Part shown: one piece after another, positions 1-6,421 of the stretch | Layout of the letters: every line of letters starts with the position of its first letter | Numbering within the stretch: position 1 is the first letter of the stretch | NCBI GenBank assembly: GCA_022360105.1 | Contig: JAKSDL010000669.1 | Coordinates: 1-6,421, forward strand | DNA from: Pseudomonadota bacterium | GTDB taxonomy: Bacteria; SAR324; XYD2-FULL-50-16; JAHJRI01 | Direction: 5' to 3' | Length of the DNA: 6,421 bases | The notes under the pieces: generated by a model | The model's database searches: none | The model's input: the letters and a program-made list of their open reading frames with translations, nothing else | What the model was told of the DNA's origin: nothing | Translations under genes and position numbers: made by a program

Positions 1-134
1 CTATTTACCGGAAGACCTTCTGGAATTGAAATATAATAAATAACACACATTTTAAGGTTTGGTTTAGCCTTCCTTTTGTTCATCAAAACAGCCAAAGCGA
101 TCACCGCGGATATAATCCTATTAACCCGCATCGT
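1..134. other. downstream flank, no supported gene
   Basis: This stretch lies beyond the palindromic element that follows the metalloprotease gene. The minus strand has an open frame from an ATG at 131 to the window edge (43 codons), with a short hydrophobic run (residues about 5-17, IIS..ALAVLM) followed by a basic stretch (NKRKAKP). No convincing Shine-Dalgarno site precedes it. The same frame is also open backwards through the palindrome to about 221, so the openness may be chance. It could be the start of a next gene, but I do not call one. The region is AT-rich, and I see no RNA gene or clear terminator. Confidence 0.3.
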
Positions 135-196
135 GCAGATCCGACAATTCTCCTGAATCGTTGCTAAACAGTTCAGGAAGAGTTTTTCGGACCTGC
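135..196 (-). repeat. 62-bp nested palindromic element, copy 1 (3' of the metalloprotease gene)
   Basis: The outer arms are GCAGATCCG (135-143) and CGGACCTGC (188-196), which pair over 9 positions with one G-T. Inside is a 7-bp perfect inverted repeat, TCCTGAA (151-157) and TTCAGGA (172-178), whose loop can add GTT/AAC. The internal loops are 7 and 9 nt. A second copy at 3870-3931 has the same length, differs at 7 of 62 positions, and keeps both stems. Both copies lie 21 bp after a TAG stop. The function could be an mRNA 3' end structure, a REP/MITE-like repeat, or a recombination site. The only T-run (183-187) follows the hairpin on the plus strand, so it is not a standard terminator for the upstream minus-strand gene. 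Confidence 0.8.
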
Positions 197-217
197 GGCA
201 AGTTAAATATGACGAAC

Positions 218-3200
218 CTAGTTAGAGTTTTCAGGTTGAGGGGTTGCGATCCACTCCACATTTCCGCTACCATCGGCAACAGTCTTCTGAATGTAGAAGT
301 CGTTGCTTAAAAAATGGAGATTCGTTTTCTCTTGTATGGTGAAGTGTCCGTTTGCCAGTTTCTTCACAATCCATTTTTGAGAGTCATCATATTGTGCAGG
401 TCTTGAGACAATCGTGTCTTCGTATCTATCATCATAAGGGGCTTCGAACTCATCACTGTCATCCCCATCCATAAACAAGCCATGACGATGTGATTGAATG
501 GTGTAGGTCTCCGGCTCATTTGGAACTGCAGCCAATGTCCAAATTCTTGTGTCATCGATCCCGCCATCTGCAAGGTAATTGTAGGTGTCCCCCAGCCCTA
601 AACCGTTATCGGGATTTCCACCAGCATAAATCGTTCGTCCGGCAAAGGGTTTGTCTGCTGGAACCTGAAACACGTATGATCCGCTGAGATCCTCAGGCTG
701 AGGAAAAACAAAACCTTCAGGTAACAAGGTGTGGGACGGAACTTCGATGAAGATCGATGGCCGGCTAAAAACATCCATATTCTCGTTACTAGGGTATACC
801 ACGTCTTCCTGAAAAACTAAGTATTCATCTCCAGCTTTGTTGATTCTATAGGTATTGCTTATCTCGTGTAAATCCAAACATAGTGTGGCAGATATGCCGC
901 TTACTGTTGCACGGGATTCTCCCTCGTCTATATAGATGTATCGCCCCTGGTATCCTCCTTCAGGCACTTCAAAGATGTAGCAACCACTAAGATCGCTTCC
1001 CGTTGGCAGGCTCCCATTTACGGGATGTACGATCCATTCTGCTAAAGGCGGATCAACTTTTGTGTAGAGTCCTCCGTTGTTTTCAGGCGCCGAAGACCAG
1101 TATCTCTGATTTGTTTTGGATTTCACCTTGAAGCGGTCATGGGCAACTCTTTCCACAACCCAGGCTTGAGGATCATATTTAATATCGAGATTTTCTTCCA
1201 GATCCACTTGGAAATAGACAATGGCTTCATCACTCGCCTGACCATCAGAAATTCTATATGAAAAGCTGTCTGTTCCGATGAATCCTGGATTGGGTTTGTA
1301 AACAAACGAACCATCTTCTAAATCCACACTCAATTGACCATTGGAAGGATAGGTATAAGAAACCAGGTCCAGTTTGTCACCATTGAGATCATAATCATTT
1401 CGTGTGATTAGCTGAGCGTTTTCCAAAGTGCCCACCAAATATCTATCGGTTATGACTGGATAGTGATTGTCTTGGGCTACGGGGGCGACCTGATTTAATT
1501 GTGGTAAGTAGAGAATTGACGGAGCAAAGGCGCTTCTCGGGTAATCCCTTCTGTTTTCATCAGAGTGATGATAGATTCGCAGATGATTTTCTCCCTCTTG
1601 CGCCACATACTTCACCTCAATCAGATGAAGACCACCATCCAGACGAAAATAATCGGTTTTATTCTCACCAGAACTATGGTCAAAACTCATTAATATTTTC
1701 CCTCCAAGCAGAATCTCACCAATGCCATTTGATTCAACTTCAAACCGGTAGTAGTTGGTACTAGGAATGTCAACCAGCGCTTTCAGTTGCACAGCACATT
1801 GGCTGCTCGTACAAGTTGTGGGTAACTCCAAGCCGGAAACGGAACCAGATTCTTCCGGTGTGAGCTGATCAAAGTCGGGAATAGAAGCCCATTCTCCTTC
1901 AAAATAGTAGTAAGCTACTCCATGGGTGATGGTAGCCGGATATTCCACTTCTGAATAGGTTGCCGTAACGGAATACTCTCCCAACGAACCATAGCTGGTA
2001 TAACCATTAGGTGGATTACCCAGTGGGTCTCCTCGACCTTCCCCAGTCACATGCAAATAGTAGATTTCGTTTTCACCAGCATCAAAGCTGAGTTCAGCAC
2101 CCAACCCTCGGGTTTCGTGTGGCATGGATTCAGCAATTGGATTTCCTGAGGAATCGTAAACAACCGCTCCCACATCCAAGGTGTTTGGAGGGTCATGGGG
2201 ATTTGCAACTACAGAAATGTCAACCACACCTTCAGTAGGCTCAATTTTAAAGATATCCACATCGGTATTGCGTTCAATAAGTCCCTCTATGGTTTGACCA
2301 TCAATAAGACGTTCAGCAAGCATAGGATCTGTTGTAACATGGTCATCGAAACGATAACTAAGGCGATAAGAAAGCTCTACTAATGGATCGTGAATATAGT
2401 TTCCATTAATCACTGTGTTATAGACCGCAGAACCATAATACTCTCCCTTAGTCCATTGGACGATATGAGATGGATTCGACGTAGACCCTGTTCCCATCGG
2501 GGTCTGCCACAAGTAAATCCCATCGCCAGCAACAACTTCATGACCATCGTAGTATTGATCTGCACAACAGGGTTCATCGTTTTCGAGAGTGCTGGCCATG
2601 TGTCCCAGACCAAGACTGTGTCCCATTTCATGGATGGCAGTCCGAGAGTCACCGTGATCAACCGCCGATCTATAAGGTATATCCTTTCCAAATGATCCGG
2701 CAATCCCTCCTGCTCCAATCGCAATATGCATGCCCCAGCCTCGGTCTTTTTGCTGATAATCAACGAAAACTTCAGGATCTGAAGTGATGGTCACGTTGAA
2801 GGGAGTGAATAATCTGGAGAAACTATATACAAAGTCACGTACAGTCTGAGGGTCTCTGAATCGGTAGGCGTGTAATATACCTCCATGTTTCTCACCATCA
2901 ATATCGAGGTAGATCACCGTATCAGCACCCGGATTGATAACGATCTTGTTCAGGTCACCTGGAGTTGGTATCGATACTTTCCATTGTCCATTTAGAGCAA
3001 TAAAGTTATCCAGGCTACTACAATCATCTTCCAACAAGATGGTATCTTCCAGATCCTTGATTAAAACATCATCCATATAGAAGGTGCCACTGTGTGAATA
3101 AAACGCCACTTTACCGTTGGTGAAGGTACTGTCTGTGATTTCATACCACAGCGTTTCCGGGAAAAGTTCCGGATCAACAGCATCGTATGGCATCACCTTT

Positions 3201-3712
3201 CTATAGATGCGGAAAGAGTTTCCTTCTACTCGTAATCTTAACAAGTATTTATCTGCCTCGACTCCATAACCTTCCTCTTCGGCAAGGCTGGTACATTCAC
3301 CATTGACACATTTTTGAATTTTACTAATACCTTTGTCTAAAAAGAGCCGGTAATGATTATCGGGATCTTGGTAGCGAAACGCGACCCCGCCACGCCCCGA
3401 AAAAGGTTGTAGGGTAAGCGTTATTTCATAATCTTGTGACGACTCATCAATCAGGGTCTCCAACCAAGCGTGTATCGGTATTGGTGCCAGGCTATCTTCG
3501 AATATATAGGGATTTTCTCCAGGTAAAAAGTTTTCAAAATCTTCAAGAGTGAGTGATTCGGCAAAAGCAAAGTTTGTCAGAAAGAGACACGAGCATAAAC
3601 CAATTATAAATTTTTTGAAAAGATGACTTGTACCCGGCTGAGACCTGTCTTTTCTAAGAACTTTTCCCAGATGAGTGAAACCTGTTAAAAACGGTAGGTA
3701 AATTGACTTCAT
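218..3712 (-). CDS. secreted multidomain metzincin-type zinc metalloprotease with PPC-like, PA14, cadherin-like and beta-trefoil domains
   Basis: The protein is predicted to be an exported zinc endopeptidase of 1164 aa. The start at 3712 is chosen because GGAGG lies 5 nt upstream; an in-frame ATG 12 nt earlier overlaps that site. The signal peptide is unusually long: about 30 N-terminal residues, a hydrophobic core (about 36-48) and a likely cut after AFA51. Domains in order: LamG-like jelly roll (about 55-246); protease (about 254-436) with HEMGHSLGLGH at 361-371 (three His ligands and the catalytic Glu), the Met-turn TPMGTG around Met406, and a W-KGEY motif after it; PPC-like beta domain (about 464-588); PA14 (about 593-736, with YYYFEGEW..IPDFD and YYRFEVESNG); one cadherin-like/tandem-95 repeat (about 743-838); a degenerate trefoil-like segment (about 843-992); a full beta-trefoil-like domain (1007-1164). 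The protease class is clear from the motif, but the exact peptidase family and the substrate are not. No membrane anchor, LPXTG or autotransporter domain is seen. It lies 240 bp after the upstream gene, so co-transcription is possible. Confidence 0.93.
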   Translation of the reverse strand: MKSIYLPFLTGFTHLGKVLRKDRSQPGTSHLFKKFIIGLCSCLFLTNFAFAESLTLEDFENFLPGENPYIFEDSLAPIPIHAWLETLIDESSQDYEITLTLQPFSGRGGVAFRYQDPDNHYRLFLDKGISKIQKCVNGECTSLAEEEGYGVEADKYLLRLRVEGNSFRIYRKVMPYDAVDPELFPETLWYEITDSTFTNGKVAFYSHSGTFYMDDVLIKDLEDTILLEDDCSSLDNFIALNGQWKVSIPTPGDLNKIVINPGADTVIYLDIDGEKHGGILHAYRFRDPQTVRDFVYSFSRLFTPFNVTITSDPEVFVDYQQKDRGWGMHIAIGAGGIAGSFGKDIPYRSAVDHGDSRTAIHEMGHSLGLGHMASTLENDEPCCADQYYDGHEVVAGDGIYLWQTPMGTGSTSNPSHIVQWTKGEYYGSAVYNTVINGNYIHDPLVELSYRLSYRFDDHVTTDPMLAERLIDGQTIEGLIERNTDVDIFKIEPTEGVVDISVVANPHDPPNTLDVGAVVYDSSGNPIAESMPHETRGLGAELSFDAGENEIYYLHVTGEGRGDPLGNPPNGYTSYGSLGEYSVTATYSEVEYPATITHGVAYYYFEGEWASIPDFDQLTPEESGSVSGLELPTTCTSSQCAVQLKALVDIPSTNYYRFEVESNGIGEILLGGKILMSFDHSSGENKTDYFRLDGGLHLIEVKYVAQEGENHLRIYHHSDENRRDYPRSAFAPSILYLPQLNQVAPVAQDNHYPVITDRYLVGTLENAQLITRNDYDLNGDKLDLVSYTYPSNGQLSVDLEDGSFVYKPNPGFIGTDSFSYRISDGQASDEAIVYFQVDLEENLDIKYDPQAWVVERVAHDRFKVKSKTNQRYWSSAPENNGGLYTKVDPPLAEWIVHPVNGSLPTGSDLSGCYIFEVPEGGYQGRYIYIDEGESRATVSGISATLCLDLHEISNTYRINKAGDEYLVFQEDVVYPSNENMDVFSRPSIFIEVPSHTLLPEGFVFPQPEDLSGSYVFQVPADKPFAGRTIYAGGNPDNGLGLGDTYNYLADGGIDDTRIWTLAAVPNEPETYTIQSHRHGLFMDGDDSDEFEAPYDDRYEDTIVSRPAQYDDSQKWIVKKLANGHFTIQEKTNLHFLSNDFYIQKTVADGSGNVEWIATPQPENSN
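221..694 (-). repeat. C-terminal beta-trefoil-like module, copy 1
   Basis: This encodes residues 1007-1164 of the metalloprotease. Three sub-repeats each end in a Trp motif (IWTL, QKWIV, EWIA), and the middle and last ones contain YTIQS..HGLFMDG and FTIQEKTN..FLS. This is the pattern of ricin-type/beta-trefoil folds (QxW). The partner copy at 3956-4429 has exactly the same length (158 codons). The last 97 residues are about 84% identical by eye, while the first sub-repeat is only about half identical and has small compensating indels. The beta-trefoil assignment is inferred from pattern. Sugar binding is possible but not shown. Confidence 0.75.
737..1186 (-). repeat. degenerate, order-shifted copy of the trefoil-like module inside the metalloprotease gene
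   Basis: Residues about 843-992 begin with a segment like the last third of the tail module: AWVVERVAHDRFKVKSKTN followed by EWIVHP, against KWIVKKLANGHFTIQEKTN followed by EWIATP. Next comes a segment like its first part: DLSGCYIFEVP then GRYIYI, against DLSGSYVFQVP then GRTIYA. The order is therefore third repeat, first repeat, second repeat. It may be a circularly permuted trefoil, or the remains of an older tandem duplication. Identity is low but the landmarks match in order. Confidence 0.6.
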
Positions 3713-3716
3713 ATTG

Positions 3717-3722
3717 ACCTCC
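3717..3722 (-). promoter_or_regulatory. Shine-Dalgarno site that fixes the metalloprotease start
   Basis: The minus strand reads GGAGGTCAATATG, so GGAGG sits 5 nt before the ATG at 3712. The upstream in-frame ATG at 3724 overlaps this site and has no good site of its own, so the annotated start should be 3712. Confidence 0.85.
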
Positions 3723-3869
3723 ATAATTATTAGACAACGTTAAAACGTGATGACCAATCATATAGCCGTAAAAGTGACAAAACCCACAACTTGCAGACCT
3801 GATGTCAGTCAATTCAACTAAAATAATACTTTTACTAACCTTCAGATAGAAGGCTGTGAGCTCCCTCAA
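3723..3869 (-). other. intergenic leader of the metalloprotease gene
   Basis: This AT-rich stretch lies between the palindromic element and the Shine-Dalgarno site. It holds a short interrupted palindrome ACGTT-AA-AACGT at 3737-3748 that could be an operator. Candidate -10 hexamers on the minus strand include TATTAT (in AAAGTATTATTTTAG) and TCTAAT just before the ribosome binding site, but none has a good -35 at correct spacing. A promoter here is plausible and unproven. The open frame that crosses this region (3654-3869) has no coding features. Confidence 0.35.
3839..3853 (-). other. small perfect hairpin after the upstream gene
   Basis: On the minus strand CCTTC-TATCT-GAAGG forms a 5-bp stem with a 5-nt loop, extendable by two weaker pairs. 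It is followed by a T/A-rich run without a clean U-tract. It may contribute to transcript ending after the upstream gene, but it is short enough to be chance. Confidence 0.25.
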
Positions 3870-3931
3870 GCAGATCCGAGCATTATCCTGAATCGTTCCT
3901 GAGCATTTCAGGAAGAGTTTTTCGGACCTGC
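3870..3931 (-). repeat. 62-bp nested palindromic element, copy 2 (3' of the upstream gene)
   Basis: It has the same arms as copy 1: GCAGATCCG (3870-3878) with CGGACCTGC (3923-3931), and TCCTGAA with TTCAGGA inside. Here the centre offers an alternative hairpin, TTCCTGA-AATGC-TCAGGAA on the minus strand (7 bp), that is imperfect in copy 1. The changes fall in the loops and not in the stems. Homology with copy 1 ends exactly at the outer arm on the side away from the gene. Confidence 0.8.
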
Positions 3932-3952
3932 GGCAATTTAAGGAAGGAGATC

Positions 3953-6421
3953 CTAGTTAGCGTTTTCAGGTTGAGGGGTTGCGATCCACTCCACATTTCC
4001 GCTATCGTCGGCAACGGTCTTCTGAATGTAGAAGTCGTTGCTTAAAAAGTAACTGTTGGTTTTCTCCTGGATCGTGACGTGGCCGTTTGCCAGTCTCCGC
4101 ACAATCCATTTCTGAGAATCATCATGTTGTGCAGGTCTGGAGACAATCGTGTCCTCGAAGCGATCATCATAAGAATAATCGAATGCCTCACTATCGTCTC
4201 CATCCATGTACAAACCATGATAATGTGATTGGATCGTGTAGGTTTCCGATTCACCGGGAACGGCTGATAACGTCCAGGTTATTGTATCCTCAGTTCCACC
4301 ACCTACAAGGTGATTGTAATTGTCGAACACCCCCGGCCCATTCTCAAAACTGCCGGAGCCGGCCCAGATATAACGATTGGCAAGATCACCGCCGGCAGCC
4401 TGGAACGTATAGGCTCCACTGAGATCCTCAAAAGCAAAAGCGGGTTGATGCATTAGATTGTCGAATTGGCCAGAAGCCATCCAGGCCCCATAGATTCCTA
4501 TTTGACCCGGCGCAAACTCTGCCGAAACCTCTCCGGTCAGTTCACCTTCCAAGCTTACCTCATTATTATAATTAATCGCATAACTATTCTGATCAAGTGT
4601 GATACTCAGGTTTTTGGTCGCCTCATTATTTACCGTCAAATAGTCGATGGTTGCAATGGCATATAGAGTTCCCTCGCTCATTTCAGTCAAATAAATTTTC
4701 CTGTGTTCCTGGCTGGCATAAACACGATAATAATTGTTTACATCTCTAAAACCAAAAACCAGTCCCAAATGATCGTTATCCGACCCCGGTCCTCCAATAT
4801 CAATGTAATAGGTCCCATCGCCAAAGACGTCCGTATTCTTGATTAAGAGACTGCCGACACTTCCATTTGTCCACCACCTTCCACATGAGTCAGTGACAAC
4901 AAGCGATCCAGCGTCCACAGTCCACCGGCTATTGATGTCAGGACCACACGTGACATAGGTTTCCTCATAGGCTGTATAATCAGATAACACACCTGCGTTT
5001 TCAAATGGTTCATGAAAGATCACCGGGATAACCTCAACCGTGGCAGGAAGACTTAGTTGATTCGTGGTGGGGTCGATCAAGGTGTAGGTGAAACGATCCT
5101 TCTCGAAAGGAACATTTGAGGAATAAACCATTCGTCCATTTTCAAGGCTGATAGCAGCTCCTCTCTCACTTTTAATATCAAAGCTGTGGATAGTTGTTTG
5201 CGAGTTCAATAAGATATCATTTGCCAGAACGTCCAAAACAGCCCTGTATATCCCGTCTTCAGGGTTGTAGGTCATCAAATCATCCACCGCAATGCTGATC
5301 TCTTCGACACCGTCAGACGGCCGAACATGTATTGTCACCAACAAACTCAAAGATTCCGCATCAGCTTCAGCGATCACATACCTGAAGGTATCGATTCCAT
5401 AAAAGCCGGCAGGCGGCGTATAATCAAAGGTGATACCATCTGCATTTTGAGTAATACTACCCCCTTGAGAACTAACGGTATCATATTGGGTGATAATGGC
5501 TGAAGCGGGATCATTAGCCAGCAGATCGATACCCTCCAGAACCTCTCCTCGAACAGCGGAAACAATATCGTTGTAATCCTTAATACTATACTGCTTTTCA
5601 CTGTCATCCCAATCCACCCTGAAGGTCAGTGCTAATGATTCCCCCTTGCTTGTAGCGGCCTGCAGCGTTATATAAGAAAAGAGGTCCTCTTGGGCAAAGG
5701 AAAGTTTTAAAGATGAGCCGGCATTATTGTAAGTAGTGGTGGCTGATACCCGGGATTCATTTGTGTTTCCAACGACCGTATATTCTATAAGCCAGTCATC
5801 TTCGGCAGAAGTAACGATCCCCATGAGTCCGAATGTTGCAACGTTTTCCTCTACCGGGGTCAAATCCCGGGTAATCGTACTCATGCTCTCGTTCTGAGCC
5901 AGCCCGGTTTCCAGCGGCGGAATAAAGGCATTGCTTGTTGGTGTAAAGCTGAAAGAGGTATCCTCTGATTCAAATACACGCACATTGCTGAAAGCGGACT
6001 TTCCGACAATATTACCAAACACAATGTTTTGCATCTCCCCCAGGTAGTGGTTTCCCACGGGAATTCGGTAGGTTCCAAATCCATGTGCATACTCTCTTAA
6101 ATTTCCCATGCCCGAAAAGGTACCACTAGAATTATCTGCGGCTGTACCTGCCACAACAAAAAGCTTTGTGGGGTCAACACCTGTAAAATTATCTATGAAT
6201 CCGATTTGATAGGCTTTACCTGTTGGATCTCCATTTAAATCAAAAGACAACACCGTATTTGGGGTGATTTTATAGGGCAGGTTGATTTTCTTGGAATAGT
6301 CCGTATCCGTGATTTTCAGACGGTTTCCATTGTCTTCGATTTTTCGACCATAAGAGGGGACTCCTGATCTGGTATAGATTTCGGTGTCAAACTCATGGAA
6401 ATTGACATAATCCCCCCACAC
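3953..6421 (-). CDS. large surface or secreted multidomain protein, 5' end missing
   Basis: The last 822 residues are present; the frame is open to the window edge, where the GTG at 6421 is probably an internal Val. Domains in order: a jelly-roll module (about 22-150) with SYG..IEDNGNRLKI, NLPYKITPNTVLSFD, YQIGFIDN, YRIPVGNHYLGEM and FSNVRVFE, a pattern known from modules of marine polysaccharide-active and adhesive proteins; an unrecognised beta-rich stretch (about 155-280); two cadherin-like/Big repeats (about 285-368 and 375-466, with LLANDPAS, GFYGIDTFRYVI and VLANDILL); a LamG-like module (about 468-655, with LGLVFGFRDVNNYYRVY); and the shared beta-trefoil-like tail (665-822). No catalytic motif is visible, so any enzyme domain would have to lie upstream. 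An adhesive or carbohydrate-binding role is inferred. It lies upstream of and in the same direction as the metalloprotease gene. Confidence 0.9.
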   Translation of the reverse strand: MWGDYVNFHEFDTEIYTRSGVPSYGRKIEDNGNRLKITDTDYSKKINLPYKITPNTVLSFDLNGDPTGKAYQIGFIDNFTGVDPTKLFVVAGTAADNSSGTFSGMGNLREYAHGFGTYRIPVGNHYLGEMQNIVFGNIVGKSAFSNVRVFESEDTSFSFTPTSNAFIPPLETGLAQNESMSTITRDLTPVEENVATFGLMGIVTSAEDDWLIEYTVVGNTNESRVSATTTYNNAGSSLKLSFAQEDLFSYITLQAATSKGESLALTFRVDWDDSEKQYSIKDYNDIVSAVRGEVLEGIDLLANDPASAIITQYDTVSSQGGSITQNADGITFDYTPPAGFYGIDTFRYVIAEADAESLSLLVTIHVRPSDGVEEISIAVDDLMTYNPEDGIYRAVLDVLANDILLNSQTTIHSFDIKSERGAAISLENGRMVYSSNVPFEKDRFTYTLIDPTTNQLSLPATVEVIPVIFHEPFENAGVLSDYTAYEETYVTCGPDINSRWTVDAGSLVVTDSCGRWWTNGSVGSLLIKNTDVFGDGTYYIDIGGPGSDNDHLGLVFGFRDVNNYYRVYASQEHRKIYLTEMSEGTLYAIATIDYLTVNNEATKNLSITLDQNSYAINYNNEVSLEGELTGEVSAEFAPGQIGIYGAWMASGQFDNLMHQPAFAFEDLSGAYTFQAAGGDLANRYIWAGSGSFENGPGVFDNYNHLVGGGTEDTITWTLSAVPGESETYTIQSHYHGLYMDGDDSEAFDYSYDDRFEDTIVSRPAQHDDSQKWIVRRLANGHVTIQEKTNSYFLSNDFYIQKTVADDSGNVEWIATPQPENAN
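3956..4429 (-). repeat. C-terminal beta-trefoil-like module, copy 2
   Basis: This encodes residues 665-822 of the upstream protein. It has the same three Trp-ended sub-repeats as copy 1 (TWTL, QKWIV, EWIA) and the same ending, EWIATPQPEN. DNA identity to copy 1 is about 96% over the last 92 coding bases and lower upstream of that. The offset between the copies is constant (3735 bp) from the palindrome through the tail, apart from compensating indels in the first sub-repeat. Confidence 0.75.

Noticed and set aside
1..131. Start of another gene at the ATG at 131
   Set aside because: There is no ribosome site, only 43 codons are visible, and the frame is equally open upstream of the ATG through the palindrome, so it is not supported as a gene.
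135..201. Integron attC site
   Set aside because: Nested stems of about the right size are present, and copy 1 has an ATTTAAC/GTTAA pair outside, but copy 2 lacks it. The usual R-box GTT/AAC cleavage context is not conserved, and the genes are far larger than normal cassettes.
135..694. Diversity-generating retroelement: paired 3' repeats with a hairpin just after the stop codon
   Set aside because: The layout is reminiscent, but the differences between the copies are not adenine-specific, both copies sit in genes, the domain looks like a beta-trefoil and not a C-type lectin, and no reverse transcriptase lies in the window.
2410..2763. 117-codon minus-strand open frame and other mid-length frames inside the two genes (such as 4087-4422 plus)
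   Set aside because: They are shadows of the two large genes, which carry recognisable domains throughout.
3725..3760. Sigma-70 promoter with TTGGTC and TCTAAT 17 bp apart just before the metalloprotease start
   Set aside because: The -35 matches at only three positions, and the implied transcript start would fall at or inside the Shine-Dalgarno site.
3654..3869. 71-codon minus-strand open frame across the intergenic region
   Set aside because: It starts at a TTG with no ribosome site, overlaps the start of the metalloprotease gene in another frame, and shows no domain or composition typical of a protein.

Overview
The window holds two large genes on the minus strand, both coding for secreted or surface-type multidomain proteins, with short flanking and intergenic stretches. 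GC content is moderate by eye. The clear Shine-Dalgarno site, the Sec signal peptide and the domain set (metzincin protease, PPC-like, PA14, cadherin-like Ig repeats, LamG-like jelly rolls, beta-trefoil tails) point to a bacterium. They are most like those of marine or host-associated Gram-negatives such as Gammaproteobacteria or the Planctomycetes/Verrucomicrobia group. No marker gene allows a firmer placement.

Layout, in transcription order (right to left): 6421-3953 is the 3' part of a gene whose start lies outside the window. Its product carries a carbohydrate-type jelly roll, cadherin-like Ig repeats, a LamG-like module and a C-terminal beta-trefoil-like domain. A 240-bp gap follows, with a 62-bp nested palindrome 21 bp after the stop codon. 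Next is a complete gene at 3712-218 (1164 aa) for a secreted zinc metalloprotease of metzincin type, again ending in the beta-trefoil-like domain and again followed, exactly 21 bp after the stop, by a 62-bp nested palindrome. Positions 134-1 hold no supported gene.

The main point of interest is that the two otherwise different proteins share a 3' module. It comprises a 158-residue C-terminal domain, the stop codon, a 21-bp spacer and a 62-bp palindromic element. The last 92 coding bases before the stop are about 96% identical at DNA level, whereas identity drops further upstream, and on the far side homology stops at the outer end of the palindrome. This suggests recent gene conversion or movement of a 3' cassette, and the tail may be a common sorting or attachment domain. 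One protein is plausibly a surface-acting protease and the other an adhesive or carbohydrate-binding partner. The shared tail suggests the same destination, but that is inference.
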